Assembly: GCA_026874595.1 (NCBI GenBank) | Contig: CM049318.1 | Span: 53,981,250 to 54,045,249 of the forward strand | Reading direction: 5' to 3' | Source of the DNA: Sipunculus nudus | Lineage: Eukaryota > Annelida > Sipuncula > Golfingiida > Sipunculidae | Length of the DNA: 64,000 nt | In this document: positions 1 to 10,255 of the stretch, in pieces | Position numbering within the stretch: the first letter of the stretch is position 1 | How the letters are laid out: each line of letters opens with the position of its first letter | Made by a program: the position numbers and the translations under genes | Notes under the pieces: generated by a model | The model's database searches: none | What the model was told of the DNA's origin: nothing | The model's input: only the letters and a program-made list of their open reading frames with translations

Positions 1-380
1 AAAAGTGGCGTCACAGTATCACCATCTTCGGGCAAAAATTAGGAGGAAGATCCTTATCCGTGTTCCCCATGTCGAAAACATTAAAGAACTTATCTTTCTC
101 TGTTCATTCATTTGTCTCCCATACGCTGTTAATGTGTCTTCTTGAGTGTAGTTCTTTTAATACTGCGGTAGCAATTTCAAATTTCTATTATTTTATTAAC
201 ACTATTTATTTTCATTCTAATATTATTCATTACTATGGTAACTTAGTGTGTCCGTTAATCGAATGATGTCAAAGGTTAAAAAGATGATTTGACAAACTTA
301 GTTCAGGTTGATACAGACACCTGAACCATAATATTATACGAGAGGTGAACTTCTATGTTGGTTAAAAGTTGCTGCTTTTA
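1..380. other. AT-rich flank, no gene seen
   Basis: This stretch is AT-rich with no recognisable protein, RNA gene or repeat. It ends at the TA dinucleotide (379-380) that borders the foldback element. Confidence 0.5.
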
Positions 381-1392
381 CACTCAAAAAACAGATTGGT
401 TAAATCAACCAAAAAATTGGTTGAATCCAACCAATTTAATTGGTCAAAATATGTCCAAACAATTTATTGTTTAAAACAACCAATTTATTTTGGTCGTTAT
501 CAAGCAAGAGGTTTTGGTCAAATCAACCTATATATTGGTCAGAGCAACCAACACTGCTCATCATTTAAACCAACAAAATTGGTCAGTTTGACCAAAGTAA
601 TTTGGTTATTCTCAACCAATGTACATTGGGTTGAGGTCAACCAAAACAAATTGGTTAAATCAGATAATAAATTGGTCACATGAACCAATTCAAATTGGTC
701 AGACTAGTGGACACATTTATATGTGAACTGCTACTATCAGTACCCTTTTTAGTTGTTTTATTCCCGAGATTGATTATGAGTTTTCTTGTAAGTCATTCTT
801 AGGTTGCTCTGGTGTGGGTTTCAAGAAGAAACACAAATTCCGCCCGGTCTTGGACTCGATCCTGTGACCGCTCGCATACAAGTCAGATGTGTCTAATTTG
901 GAGCACTTTTGTGTCTGATGTTAAAACTGACAAATCGGATTGGTCAGTGCTTGACCAATCAGTTGGTAAAATAACCAATATGTTGATAAAATCAACCAAT
1001 GTTTAACTCAACCAAGAAAACTGGTTAAATATATGCAACCAAACGGTCGACCAATCAAAATTGGTCTAAATGACCAATGAGTTTGGTTACAAGTTGGTTG
1101 AAATTACCAATGTGTTAGTTAAATCAACCAATATCATCTCAACCAACCAAACTGGTCATATATGTGTGCTAAAGTAACCAATATTTTGGTTGTCAATTGA
1201 CCAATATATTGGTTAAACCTACATACAGTATTTTATTCTGTTAACCAATAAAAATTGGTCAAAACAACCAACTGGTTTGGTTTGTACTTTAACAATGCAT
1301 TGGTTAAGATAAACAATATCTTGTTAAAAACAACCAAAACTGGCTTAACCAATTAAATTGGTTATATATTTAACCAATCTGTTTTTTGAGTG
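381..1392. mobile_element. Foldback MITE made of TTGGT/ACCAA words, TA-flanked
   Basis: The ends are perfect inverted repeats of 25 bp (381-405 against 1368-1392), starting CACTCAAAAAACAG. Each is flanked directly by TA (379-380 and 1393-1394), the target duplication typical of Tc1/mariner-like elements. Both arms (about 381-712 and 935-1392) are packed with roughly 45-50 copies of TTGGT or its complement ACCAA. Many are paired as short inverted repeats such as TTGGTTAAATCAACCAA. The centre (about 713-934) lacks the words and holds a SINE-like piece. No transposase is present, so this is a non-autonomous element; open frames across it are incidental. Assignment to Tc1/mariner rests on the TA alone. 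Confidence 0.8.
825..925 (-). repeat. Possible tRNA-derived SINE remnant in the foldback centre
   Basis: On the minus strand, 852-862 reads GGATCGAGTCC, one base off the RNA polymerase III B-box consensus GGTTCGANTCC. It is preceded by a tRNA-like stretch (CTGACTTGTATGCGAGCGG). No convincing A box is visible, so this would be a truncated SINE or a tRNA-like relic. Confidence 0.35.
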
Positions 1393-2990
1393 TAAAAATG
1401 GCTTCCGGAAGGAATAATATATGACAGATAGAAAGGGAATCAACTTCTATTCAAAGGGAGTAAATTTGAAATGCAAAGAATAGTTTATCTATCATATTTA
1501 ATTTAAATTCTAAGGGAACTCGAAAATTTTCGGTTCAACTCCGGTCAGTCAATGTTTTTGTGCCGTCAGGATTGGATAAAGCGATTAATAGTGCAGGGCA
1601 GCAGAAAATTTCACATAAAAAATATTGGGGGGGGGGGGGGGGGTATGGCCTTACATTTTTTTAAACAGGGTGGATGATAGGAGACATACAATTAACTAAA
1701 ATATTTACATTTTTTGTTAATGAAGGTATATCTTTTTTGTCATAAAACTTTTCCCAATACTAAGCATATGTTTTAGTCTCCCGCCATAAAAGGGAGGACT
1801 ACTTAAATGGTTCGGGTCCGTCCGTCCCGCCCCATTCTTTTAATGATCTTTTATCTCCAAGACCTTGCTGTTTTCTTCACCAAATTTTCATACTTACTCA
1901 GCAAATGACTGACATGTGATTATAACCTGCAAGTGGCGCCACCTCTGTTTAACGCCATTCTGCGCTCGAAAAAAATTTTTAATGGTCTTTTTCACTTCCT
2001 TCAGATAATTTATATATTTAACTATATATATATATATATATATATATAATGTTACCTTACTCTTGCTCTATAAGGGTTCAGAAGGGTCGAAGAACACTCC
2101 TAAAAGTAAGCGTTATTGTGTATCCCCTGCTTGGGTCTCTCCGATTCATTCCTCTATATCTTAAGAAGTATTCCTGTATATTGTAATATTGTAACAAATT
2201 ATTGTATCAAACGTTTTATTTAACTGTGAACAAGGAAAACTGGTTAAGGAGGTGACCTGTTTCGGATTAGCTTGCATATTTTGAACATGCGTTTAAAAAA
2301 AAATCAAATTGATCTAATTTAATATTATTGTCATATATCATATATAATAAATTTAATATAAATCTAATATGATATAATTGTAAATCATATTGATTAGAAT
2401 CATTAGATTATTCGCGCAAATGGATTTGGTTGGGTAATATGTTGTACATTTTTTTAATATCAAATGTGCCAGAAATAGTCTTATACAATATTTCGGGACC
2501 TTGGATGCTCGCATTGGCTGGTCAGTGTGCCTGTCTGATCTCAAACTACTACAGCTATGGGCCAATTAGGCTGTCAGGGACTAATTTAGACGGGTTCGCG
2601 CGACCCCCTTATTCGACTAAAATACCTGGGGATCAGAAAAATAAATGCTTGATTAGAGCGCCAATACAGGGGGACTGTATGTATATACCCCCCCCCCCCC
2701 CCTCCATTACACACAAACTTTTAGCTAGGGTGAAGATCAATGCAATCATCTCCATACTATTCCGAGAATAAGATTTATATACTGGAGATAAACTAGAATG
2801 ATAGACTTTGGTTAATTTTAGGGGTTTTTATTTATAAAATATTATGTATGTTGGCTAAATTAAAATTAACCTATCCTGAGGAGCTAACACTTTTTAAACC
2901 TTGTACTTATTTGCTATAGACATAAGATGACTCACATCCACATGGCTTAAAGTGTATCTTTGAATATATATATTTTGTTAGTATATACAT
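1393..2990. other. Gene-poor stretch with homopolymers and a (TA)n tract
   Basis: No gene is recognised. It holds a poly-G tract (1627-1643), a (TA)n microsatellite (2023-2048) and a poly-C tract near 2689-2702. An isolated GTGGCGCCAC core near 1932-1941 resembles the palindrome of the 277-bp array further along. Short open frames over the poly-C tract are composition artefacts. Confidence 0.5.
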
Positions 2991-2999
2991 ATATGTGCT

Positions 3000-4165
3000 C
3001 TATATGGTATGGGACCAGAGGAATGAAATTTTGTTGGACGTATTCATTGCTCCGTAGTTTCGTGCCACATGTTGTTGCGCTCATCAGGTGAGACTGTCAG
3101 ATTGAAAACTTCCCCAGGTATCTAATATTTATAAAAGGAAACCGTGTTGCTTATGACGTTGGGCTATACCTCATTTTAATGTTACCGCAGAGACCTCGCC
3201 GAAATGAAAATAAATAAGTTTTAATGTACACGTCATTTCGAGTGATTTTGCGTGTTTTTTAAGTGCGTGGAGGTACCAGCAAAAACAGCCGAACTGCCTT
3301 CCTCAACGACCTGAATTCCTGCGTTGTCGCTGTTTCTTTACAACAGGCCTATTGAAGTCTCTATTGAGCATATTAATAAACCCTGCTTTCAGTGACCGAT
3401 TTAGACCTATTTAACTTGACCCTGACACTGGCCGACTTGCAGGGTCAGTAAATGTTAACAACAGGTGATTTCTCGATGCCTGGGCACACATTTCTCATAT
3501 CAGCATGCAATAATAGCGCATACGGGTGTGGTCGAGGGGGTACGGACACCCCCTCCCCCCTTGTTTTTTAACCGCCGGAACGCTTTTAAGGGATTTAGAC
3601 CTCTGTTTGCGAACTACTCCCCCCCCCCCCCATCCGCTTTCAGGACCTTGGTATCATTTTTAGGTTAAAATTAAGGAAACCCCTAAAAAGGTTGCGGCGA
3701 CTGGGGGGGGGGGGGGGGGGGGGTTCGAACGCCATTGGATCCGCTTCTGCTGCTAATGAAGCATGCATATTCCTATTTCTGTCTTTAGAAATAGCTTCCT
3801 TGCCTTAAACATACATTAAAATCATCTTCCATCAATCTTACCCTTATACTGCTATCAATAATAATACATGTAACCGGTCATAGGATCTTGGAATATCTGA
3901 ATGCCCCCGCTTCCCCTTCCGGTTCGCAATTCACTGACTAGGTCTTCAAGGTAAACATACCAATGTATGAATTTCTTGCCACAAGAACAACGCCACAAAA
4001 TAACTGTAAAAAATATTTGTACATATCGAGACAGTATCCGGCTGAAAATTTACATCTTATTTTAAATTTAAGAAGCCAACATTCTTCAGCTCATATAATA
4101 AATCAACCCAACTCGGATAAAAAGCCTGTATACCGGGTTTATCAGCTAGCATGTATATAACGCAT
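3000..4165 (+). repeat. Dispersed repeat family AC, copy 1
   Basis: This copy runs colinear with 17090-18190, and more distantly with 6225-7175 and 20460-21265. Shared landmarks in order are: a segment around CTCATCAGGTGAGACTGTCAG (AC1 copies only), a GCGTATGAC-like segment followed by AATAAATAA, a poly-C/poly-G section with TTGCGGCG, GGATCCGCTTCTGCT, a CTTCAAGGTAAACATACC segment, and an end near GGTTTATCAG. No protein is encoded. It is a mobile or segmentally duplicated repeat of unknown class. Confidence 0.7.
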
Positions 4166-4334
4166 ATTCTTCAACCCCCCCCCCCCCCCGATCGCATCCA
4201 GTACTCGCCGTCCTTTCGGAATTTCACCTCGTCTAATACTAAAATGTATATGTAATAAACAGACTCTTTACGGTAACTTTTATTATAATAAGTATGTACG
4301 GCACTAAGACGAAGGTCAAGGATGGCAGTCACTT

Positions 4335-4815
4335 TAGGTTAGAGGGACGTATTTCCAAGCCCCATATATATTATCATATGAGGCGCACATGTTGGGTGCA
4401 CTGAAAAAGTTTTATCTATCGAGTGTTTGGCATCATGTTATACATCAACACGTGAAATTTTATTTAATTTCAGAAAACCAGGGGATTCAGTATCTCGGGG
4501 TTTTTTTTCCGCTAGAGACCAGCATCAGAAGATAATTATAGTGAACCACGTTGTCGCCACCTGCCGAGCCATGCCCACACCACCAGTACTGACATTGTCA
4601 ATCTCCCCAAACGGCACAAAAAATTGTGACTACCTCTGAGAAAAAAAAAATTATTAAAAGTCTCCTGTCTCTCCCATATGGAACCAATATATTTTTCCTC
4701 ATACATTTAATGCCTAACATTCTCTGCTGCCCTTCAATATTTAATGCCTGCTCACTCTTGACGCCACAAAATGGGTCGTCCTTGACCGGACCTGGAAATA
4801 GGTCCCTCTAACCTA
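4335..4815. mobile_element. MITE with ~26-bp imperfect terminal inverted repeats
   Basis: The left end 4335-4360 and the complement of the right end 4790-4815 match at 23 of 26 positions; both begin TAGGTTAGAGGGAC. The element is about 481 bp and encodes nothing recognisable. It sits between repeat AC copy 1 and the Gypsy fragment and is absent from the corresponding place in the second copy of the chain (18190-18420). Flanks show no exact target duplication, so the superfamily is open. Confidence 0.65.
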
Positions 4816-5150
4816 CAGCACACACATGCGGCAAGTCAAGCTAGCCAGTTTGTATTTCCGGAATAAATATTGTTGTTTTCACGTCGTTCTCAAGTTATAA
4901 CAAGTGGCGACGAGCGGAATATCTTTACCAAATATCAAAATTAAGTGACCAAGATATTATTGAGAAGGTTGAGGGTATTCCTATCCCTTGGGTGTCACCC
5001 ATTGTAACACCTCCTAAGAAAGATCCTAATGCGATTAGGCTCTGTATAGATATGCGACAAGCTAACAAAGCCATCCAGAGGAAGCGACATCCGATGCCTA
5101 CTCTCGATGACATGGTAAATGAACTCAATGGAGCAACCCATTTACTTCAT
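4816..5150 (+). mobile_element. Gypsy/Ty3-like LTR retrotransposon fragment (LTR end, primer site, RT piece)
   Basis: A possible LTR end with AATAAA (4862-4867) closes at ...TAACA (4902). It is followed two bases later by TGGCGACGAG (4905-4914), which fits a primer-binding site complementary to the 3' end of tRNA-Ser. Directly after comes an open frame (about 4920-5145) reading DIIEKVEGIP, WVSPIV, PPKKDPNAIRLCIDMRQAN and PTLDDM. These match the N-terminal block of Gypsy reverse transcriptase. Homology ends at NGATHL, just before the catalytic motifs. Gag, protease, the rest of RT, RNase H and integrase are missing, so this is a deletion relic. The joining of primer site to mid-pol shows an internal deletion. 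Confidence 0.75.
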
Positions 5151-5179
5151 AATGAAAGAGTTCAATATATCAGTTATTT

Positions 5180-6215
5180 CAATATATGTTATGTGTGTAA
5201 TTATATCAAAGAAGTACTCCTGGAATGCATGAAATTTGAATATGAATAGATTCTAAACAAAAGGATATGCTAGAGTTATGAAACATATGTCAAGGTTTAT
5301 TTGGTATATGCCAGGAAGATGTAGGATATAAGAGCGTACAATAATTCATTGTCAATTATAAAACGGGGACGCCTCTGTTTTAATACTTCATTTATTGGGT
5401 CACTCTTAAAGTATCCATACATGAATAACATTAATAATACACATTGCTGTCACCTGTACCCGACGACACCCTGTGCTATTCAAAACAAGGGATTTATTTA
5501 TCCTTGTGAAGCTTGGTCTCTTATTATAGCGTATACCTCAATGGCATCCATACCTTTCCCTTATCTAACCAACAACTAAGTTACTTCATTGAGTGAACGC
5601 TTGGAACTGAAGATTCCCGAGTGCTGTACACAATAAATGATTTATTAATCCTTGTTCAGTGTGTCTCCTCATTATAGCGTTTATTAAAAAATTATGCGTT
5701 GCTCTGGTCAAACCAACAATTCAAATACTTTCACTGTGTACAACCTTTAAACCGATGTTGTCTGTGTGCTATTCATAATAAATAACTTATAGAACTTTGT
5801 TGAGCGTATTCTCTGATTATGACGTTTACTTCAAGAAATTCATGCGTTGCTTTGGTCAAACAAACATTTAAAGTAACTTCCACTGTAGGAAAAAAGTAGC
5901 TTTGCACTGAGCTAGGGTTAATACGTATAATATGCCGCCGCTATATAATGAGATTGTTCATTTCTTAGGAAGCTGTTCAATACAGGCTCTGTAATTTCAA
6001 ATTATAACACGGACAATTGCCTTATCGTTTTCCATGACCTCTGACCTTGCATTCACATTTCAGTCAGCCAACTTTTTGTGACTATTTTCTCAAATCAATA
6101 ATTCAGTGAAACGCACTATGTGCAGTATGATATTTCTCACTATCTATAAAAAAATAAATTTTAAATAAATGTATAAATTATTTTGCACTTGTATTTGAAA
6201 GTATCTAATACTTAA
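5180..6215 (+). repeat. Dispersed repeat family B, copy 1
   Basis: It is colinear with 18430-19430, sharing segments such as GAAGTACTCCTGGAATGCATG, AGAGCGTACAATAATTCATT, CAATAAATGATTTAT and TATGCCGCCGCTATATAATG. More distant relatives lie at 26100-26430 and 39330-39640. No coding capacity is supported. Confidence 0.65.
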
Positions 6216-6224
6216 AAAAGGAAT

Positions 6225-7175
6225 TCGGTCAACCTGCGTTCGCAATGTTCTCTAGAAACGCGTTGCGTATGACACTGTGCCATACCTAGTTTTAAAGGTT
6301 ATTGTTCCCGCAGTGACATGGCCGATATGAGAATAAATAATATTTAATGTACACATCATTTTGAGTGAATTTTGCGTGTTTTATGAACTGACCGAAATCT
6401 ACCGAACTGCCCTCATCAAAGACAGCACTTCTGTGTGGTCGCCTCAGCATTAAGGACATATTGTGCATGAATAACCTCTGCTTTCATGTGACGGTCTAAG
6501 CATGTTTGGCCTGACATTTAACCAAGGCTCTGAACCACGTGCATGGTCAGTCAATGTGAAAAACACATAACTCTCGCTTTATTAAGTGGAGGTGTTCAAC
6601 CCAGAAGGGTCAATGACAAAATACGTCTCATTTCCGAGAAAGGGGTGGGGGCTGGGTTCCAGGACTCAAAATGGGCCTGACACGATTAAAACAAGTTGCG
6701 GCGGCTGTAAGGGGGAACCCCTGGACTTCCTTTGGGTCCGCTTCTGCTTCTAACGAGGTATGCATATTTCCGTTTCTTTCTTCAGGAACAGTTCCCTTGC
6801 CTCAAAGGAACCTTTAATTCAGCTTTCATGTCTTCCTCACATCAACCTATTATTTGTAGTCCAACAATAGTAACCAGTCAAAGATCATCGAAAATCTGAA
6901 CGCCCCCGCGTCCCATCCCGGTTCGCAAATGTAAACATCCAGGTCAATATCCAGGTCTTCAAGGTAAACATACCGGTTTGTGAATTTCTTGCCACAAGCA
7001 AAGCGCCACAAAGAGATGTTAAAATATGTTTGTACATATCTTATTGAGATAGTTACCCACTGAAAATCTATATTTTCTTCCCACTTTTAGAATAAAAAAA
7101 TGCCAACATTCCTCATATCAGCTAATCATCTCCTCAACCTCGGTTTAAGCCCGATAGACCTGGTTTATCAGACAG
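6225..7175 (+). repeat. Dispersed repeat family AC, copy 2
   Basis: It is colinear with 20460-21265 and a divergent relative of 3130-4165. Shared landmarks are GCGTTGCGTATGACAC, AATAAATAAT, AAGTTGCGGCGGCTGTAA, TTTGGGTCCGCTTCTGCTTCTAACG and the GGTTTATCAG-like end. It abuts family B directly here, whereas in the second copy a LINE fragment lies between them. Confidence 0.65.
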
Positions 7176-7275
7176 TGTGATATAATCTTCTTTCTTTATT
7201 TCCTTTATAAAGCAGTTGCAGAAAAAAAAGAATCATTTATTAATTCGTCATAAAAGAAGAAAATATGATAAATAT

Positions 7276-7965
7276 TCAGTAAAAACGCCTGGTGATGTTT
7301 GTGTGTATTTTAATCAATATTATGTTTTCATCATATAAATCTTTTACATGTATTATCCCTGCATCTAACCAGTTTTTAAAATATAAGCATTTGCCATGGA
7401 ACATAAAGTTCTTGTTTAACCATATTTGTTGTTTTAGGAATTGGTTACTGCTCATATAGCGAATATCAGATTTCGTTTGACATTGGCTAAAATTACATAA
7501 CATTTCTTTCATAGTGACAATTAAAATCGCCAGCAATTATTAGATTTTTTTCGTTTACTGTGTGTTGTAATATCCATTTAAGAGCGTGCCTATAAAAATT
7601 GCATTTGCTATTTTCATCGTTTGGTGCATATAGTGATACTAAAGACAATTTCTCATTTTTAAATTCTAAATTTACCATAATAAGCCTACCATCGTTGTCA
7701 CAAACAGAATTAATTATACTATATTCAAAATTTCTACCCAAAGCTATAGCTACACCTCTGCTATGTTGACTTTCACTACAAGAGTGAAATATTTGTCCAT
7801 ACCAACTAGAATTATATATATATTTTTTTTATTTGGTACAAAATGTCTCTTGTAAAAATGTTATATCTATATTATTATCTTTCATCCACAGATACAGTTT
7901 TTTTCTTTTCATATTATCATCCAGTCCTCGTATGTTAAAAGACATACATCTTATAAAAGGCCCCA
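7276..7965 (-). pseudogene. LINE ORF2 remnant: endonuclease start fused to a post-RT piece
   Basis: The endonuclease N-terminus reads MSFNIRGLDDNMKRKKLY and ITFLQETFC (the Q-E-T motif of APE-type endonucleases). A frame break lies near 7830. The frame then resumes with SRGVAIALGRNFEY, LSLVSLYAPNDE and LIIAGDFNC (the G-D-F-N motif). After about 7515 the sequence jumps to a segment typical of the region after the RT domain. RT motifs, including the YxDD box, are absent. The product would be inactive for retrotransposition. Confidence 0.8.
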
Positions 7966-7999
7966 TTCTCATCTTTTTCTGGGTGTTTTTTTTGTGGAA

Positions 8000-9241
8000 G
8001 AAGGCTTGAATGTTGGGCGATTTATCTCTACTCGACCGTGGAGGTTGTTTTCTTTTACTTACAGTCTCAGGCTCCTCTGTATGCAAATCATCTGGTAGCG
8101 CCATAAGGATTGATCCGTAGACATTTTTCCCTGGCCATCGGTTTGGTTTGGTGATTGCGGTCACTTCATAATTCAGTCCTGTTCCCCAGTATAGGTCGTT
8201 CACCTTTGGGTTTATGAGAATTCTTGTTTCACTTTCTTGTAGTGCATCACGAAATTCTTCACTCTGGTTTAACTTGGCAGTCAGGATTTCTTTCATAACC
8301 CTGTCTTTCTGGCCTTCCCAGTCCGAATCGGACTTAACCTGAGCGGACAAGCTCTTTATATCAGAAGGTTTTGTGGCCTCTTTTATTTTTGTTGAAATAT
8401 CCAGTCTCCCGGATATAATCGCCCTTGTGTATTGAAAGGCCTGCTCAACAGACCCAAACTCTAACCCAAAGACCGGGAAATCCTCCGAATGAAACACAGA
8501 TAGCGGGGTTTTAGCATTATAGACAGATGAGACCCTGTCGTGATTATCCTCAAAGGCTTCACACTCTGTTGCCCCTTCTGTATGTGATTCAGATTTACAT
8601 ACTGCACAGACTTGTGGTTTTTCACAATTTGATGCCCAGTGACCTGGTTGTCTGCAGTTTCTATACAGAGGTTGATCTCCGAAGCCAGGCTGGTGTTTAT
8701 GAAAAATTCTACATTTGAAGCTGCCGCACAGTCTTTCTCGGGAGTGGTTTATCCTTAATTGAGTTTTCAAATACATACACAAATCTGTCCCCATTTTTGA
8801 TTGATGTCAGTTTACCATCATTGTCTCTTATATTTCCATATTTTATATCTCCACTCAGATCTGCACCAAGTTCCCCCAACATGTCTACGATCTCGTTATT
8901 GCTATAGGACAATGGGATGTCTTTTACTGTAACTTTAATTGTGTTTCTTGATTGGTCTGTATTCCCCACAGCAAATGGATTTTTGTCATACACACTCACA
9001 GACTGAGATCCAAAGGTTATGCCTTCAGACAGTAATTTTGTTCTAGATTCAATAGTCTTTAAATAGTCAATAGTCTCCACAGCGAACCAATTTTTTGACA
9101 CCCTTCTATGCACTCAAATGTCACACAATCCGCAACGACCTGTGACATTCTAAACAGAGTCAGATCCTTTCTTTGTGAGTACACAATATCCCTTTCAATA
9201 ATGAACACGGGCAGGACAGGTGTAGATTCCATGATTGGCAC
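8000..9241 (-). pseudogene. LINE ORF1: nucleic-acid-binding region, CCHC zinc knuckles and NADAR domain
   Basis: ORF1 must be read through at least two frameshifts: frames 9241-9059, 9113-8709 and 8794-7829. The N-terminal part contains NTIKVTVKDIPLSYSNNEIV, consistent with the RRM-like fold of L1/Tx1 ORF1 proteins. In the last frame (321 codons) residues about 43-78 form two zinc knuckles. The first is CRQPGHWASNC with its first Cys replaced by Tyr; the second is CAVCKSESH with a Cys seven residues on. Residues about 96-236 are a NADAR/YbiA-like domain. Residues 259-268 (SPNIQAFFHK) resemble a PCNA-interaction motif. The same frame runs without a stop into the ORF2 endonuclease. ORF1 proteins bind element RNA and package it with ORF2; a role for NADAR here is inference. 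Confidence 0.8.
8087..8509 (-). other. NADAR (YbiA-like) domain inside LINE ORF1
   Basis: Residues 96-236 of the 8794-7829 frame follow the NADAR pattern. They show TPLSVFHSEDFPVFGLEF, then FGSVEQAFQYTRA (the family's S-x-E-x-x-x-Q block, E117 and Q121), DWEGQKDRVM (W159, K163, M167), LTAKLNQ, D200 with LYWGTGLN (W203, G204, G206), and NVYGSILMAL at the end. Spacing and order match bacterial YbiA. NADAR proteins are ADP-ribose-linked N-glycosidases; some reverse guanine ADP-ribosylation of DNA. The reading frame is open across the domain. That the domain belongs to the element rather than a chance insertion is inferred from its place between zinc knuckles and endonuclease in one frame. Confidence 0.85.
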
Positions 9242-9249
9242 TGAGAGTT

Positions 9250-10255
9250 AATTGTCTTTCCAAAAATATGACAATTCTCTATAGTTTTAATTCAAAAGAT
9301 GCGAACATTTGCACTCCTGTATAGATGCGTACTTTACTCACCCTTGTGACAATTTCTATTCTAATACGTCAATAAAATCCTGCCGAAAACTGGCCAAATC
9401 AATGCAGCTACATGAAGTTCTCGCCATGAGCGCATCACGTTTCCTTCATCTAAAATGAGCAGGATCGGTTAAGGTGTGGGTGCAGCTGTGCTCGACTGAA
9501 AATTCGGTTGATATGATGACGAAACCAATCAATCGGCCGGGTTTTCCTCCAACTTTTCCTTCTCCTATTATTCATGCCAACAATAATAATCCTGGAGATG
9601 ACATCAGAAGTGACCAAAATGACCAGCAAGATCTGGTGATCTGCACGCGAAATATTAAGGCCGATAATGTAAAAAAAAATCGGTAGATGGGAATCTGGTT
9701 TTCTGACCGTGTATGGGATCTTGTAATAATATTTAAGATATTCTTTTCAAGCAATTTACCTGCTTAAATAATGTATTTTTTTATAAATCATATAATCCAA
9801 AAACGACGTCTTTATGATAGATGTGACTTTGAATTCTGTCTATTGAAGATCATATTTATTAATTTTCGGATTTTAACTTCATAATATTTAATCGAAAATC
9901 CCCTACCCATGGTATAATGATGTCTGTATGGTTTATCAGCTTTTGTTTATCATGGGGGTATCAAGGATATTGGAAAAAGGGCAAAAGGTTGGTGCAAATC
10001 AGGAAGACTGATGAGAAAACCTTACAATGATATTCAGGGCCGGGAAATGTGGGTCTAGACTACAGTAACTTGGTTTAAACTCGAAAAGGATTATATCAGC
10101 TTAAACGAGGAGGGTCCAAGCCTCTGCACTCTCCAGTTTGGATTCGCTATTGCTTATACACATAATCGGTTATACCATACTGAGATATCCACCAAAAGGT
10201 GTTTAGTTTTCACTCAAGTCAGGAGCGCTCCGGGATCAAAAACATGCCCTGGAAA
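9250..10255. other. Gene-free stretch before the minisatellite
   Basis: No gene, RNA or clear repeat is recognised. Short frames (for example 9474-9686) show no family resemblance. Confidence 0.4.

Larger units (their letters stand above)
7276..9241 (-). mobile_element. L1/Tx1-like LINE relic with internal deletion
   Basis: Read on the minus strand, the order is ORF1 (9241 to about 8000, frameshifted), the start of the ORF2 endonuclease (about 7960 to 7500), then a downstream piece of ORF2 (about 7540 to 7290). That last piece resembles the region C-terminal to the RT core of L1/Tx1 ORF2 (IWLNKNFMFHGKCLYFKNW, then AGIIHVKDLYDEN). The whole RT core is missing between endonuclease and this piece. 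The element is a dead copy but preserves an unusual ORF1 domain order. It lies between repeat AC copy 2 and the minisatellite, a place without a LINE in the second copy of the chain. Confidence 0.8.

Noticed and set aside
4992-5249. Host protein with RT-like sequence
   Set aside because: It matches only the N-terminal Gypsy RT block and runs into repeat B sequence; it is a fragment next to a primer site.
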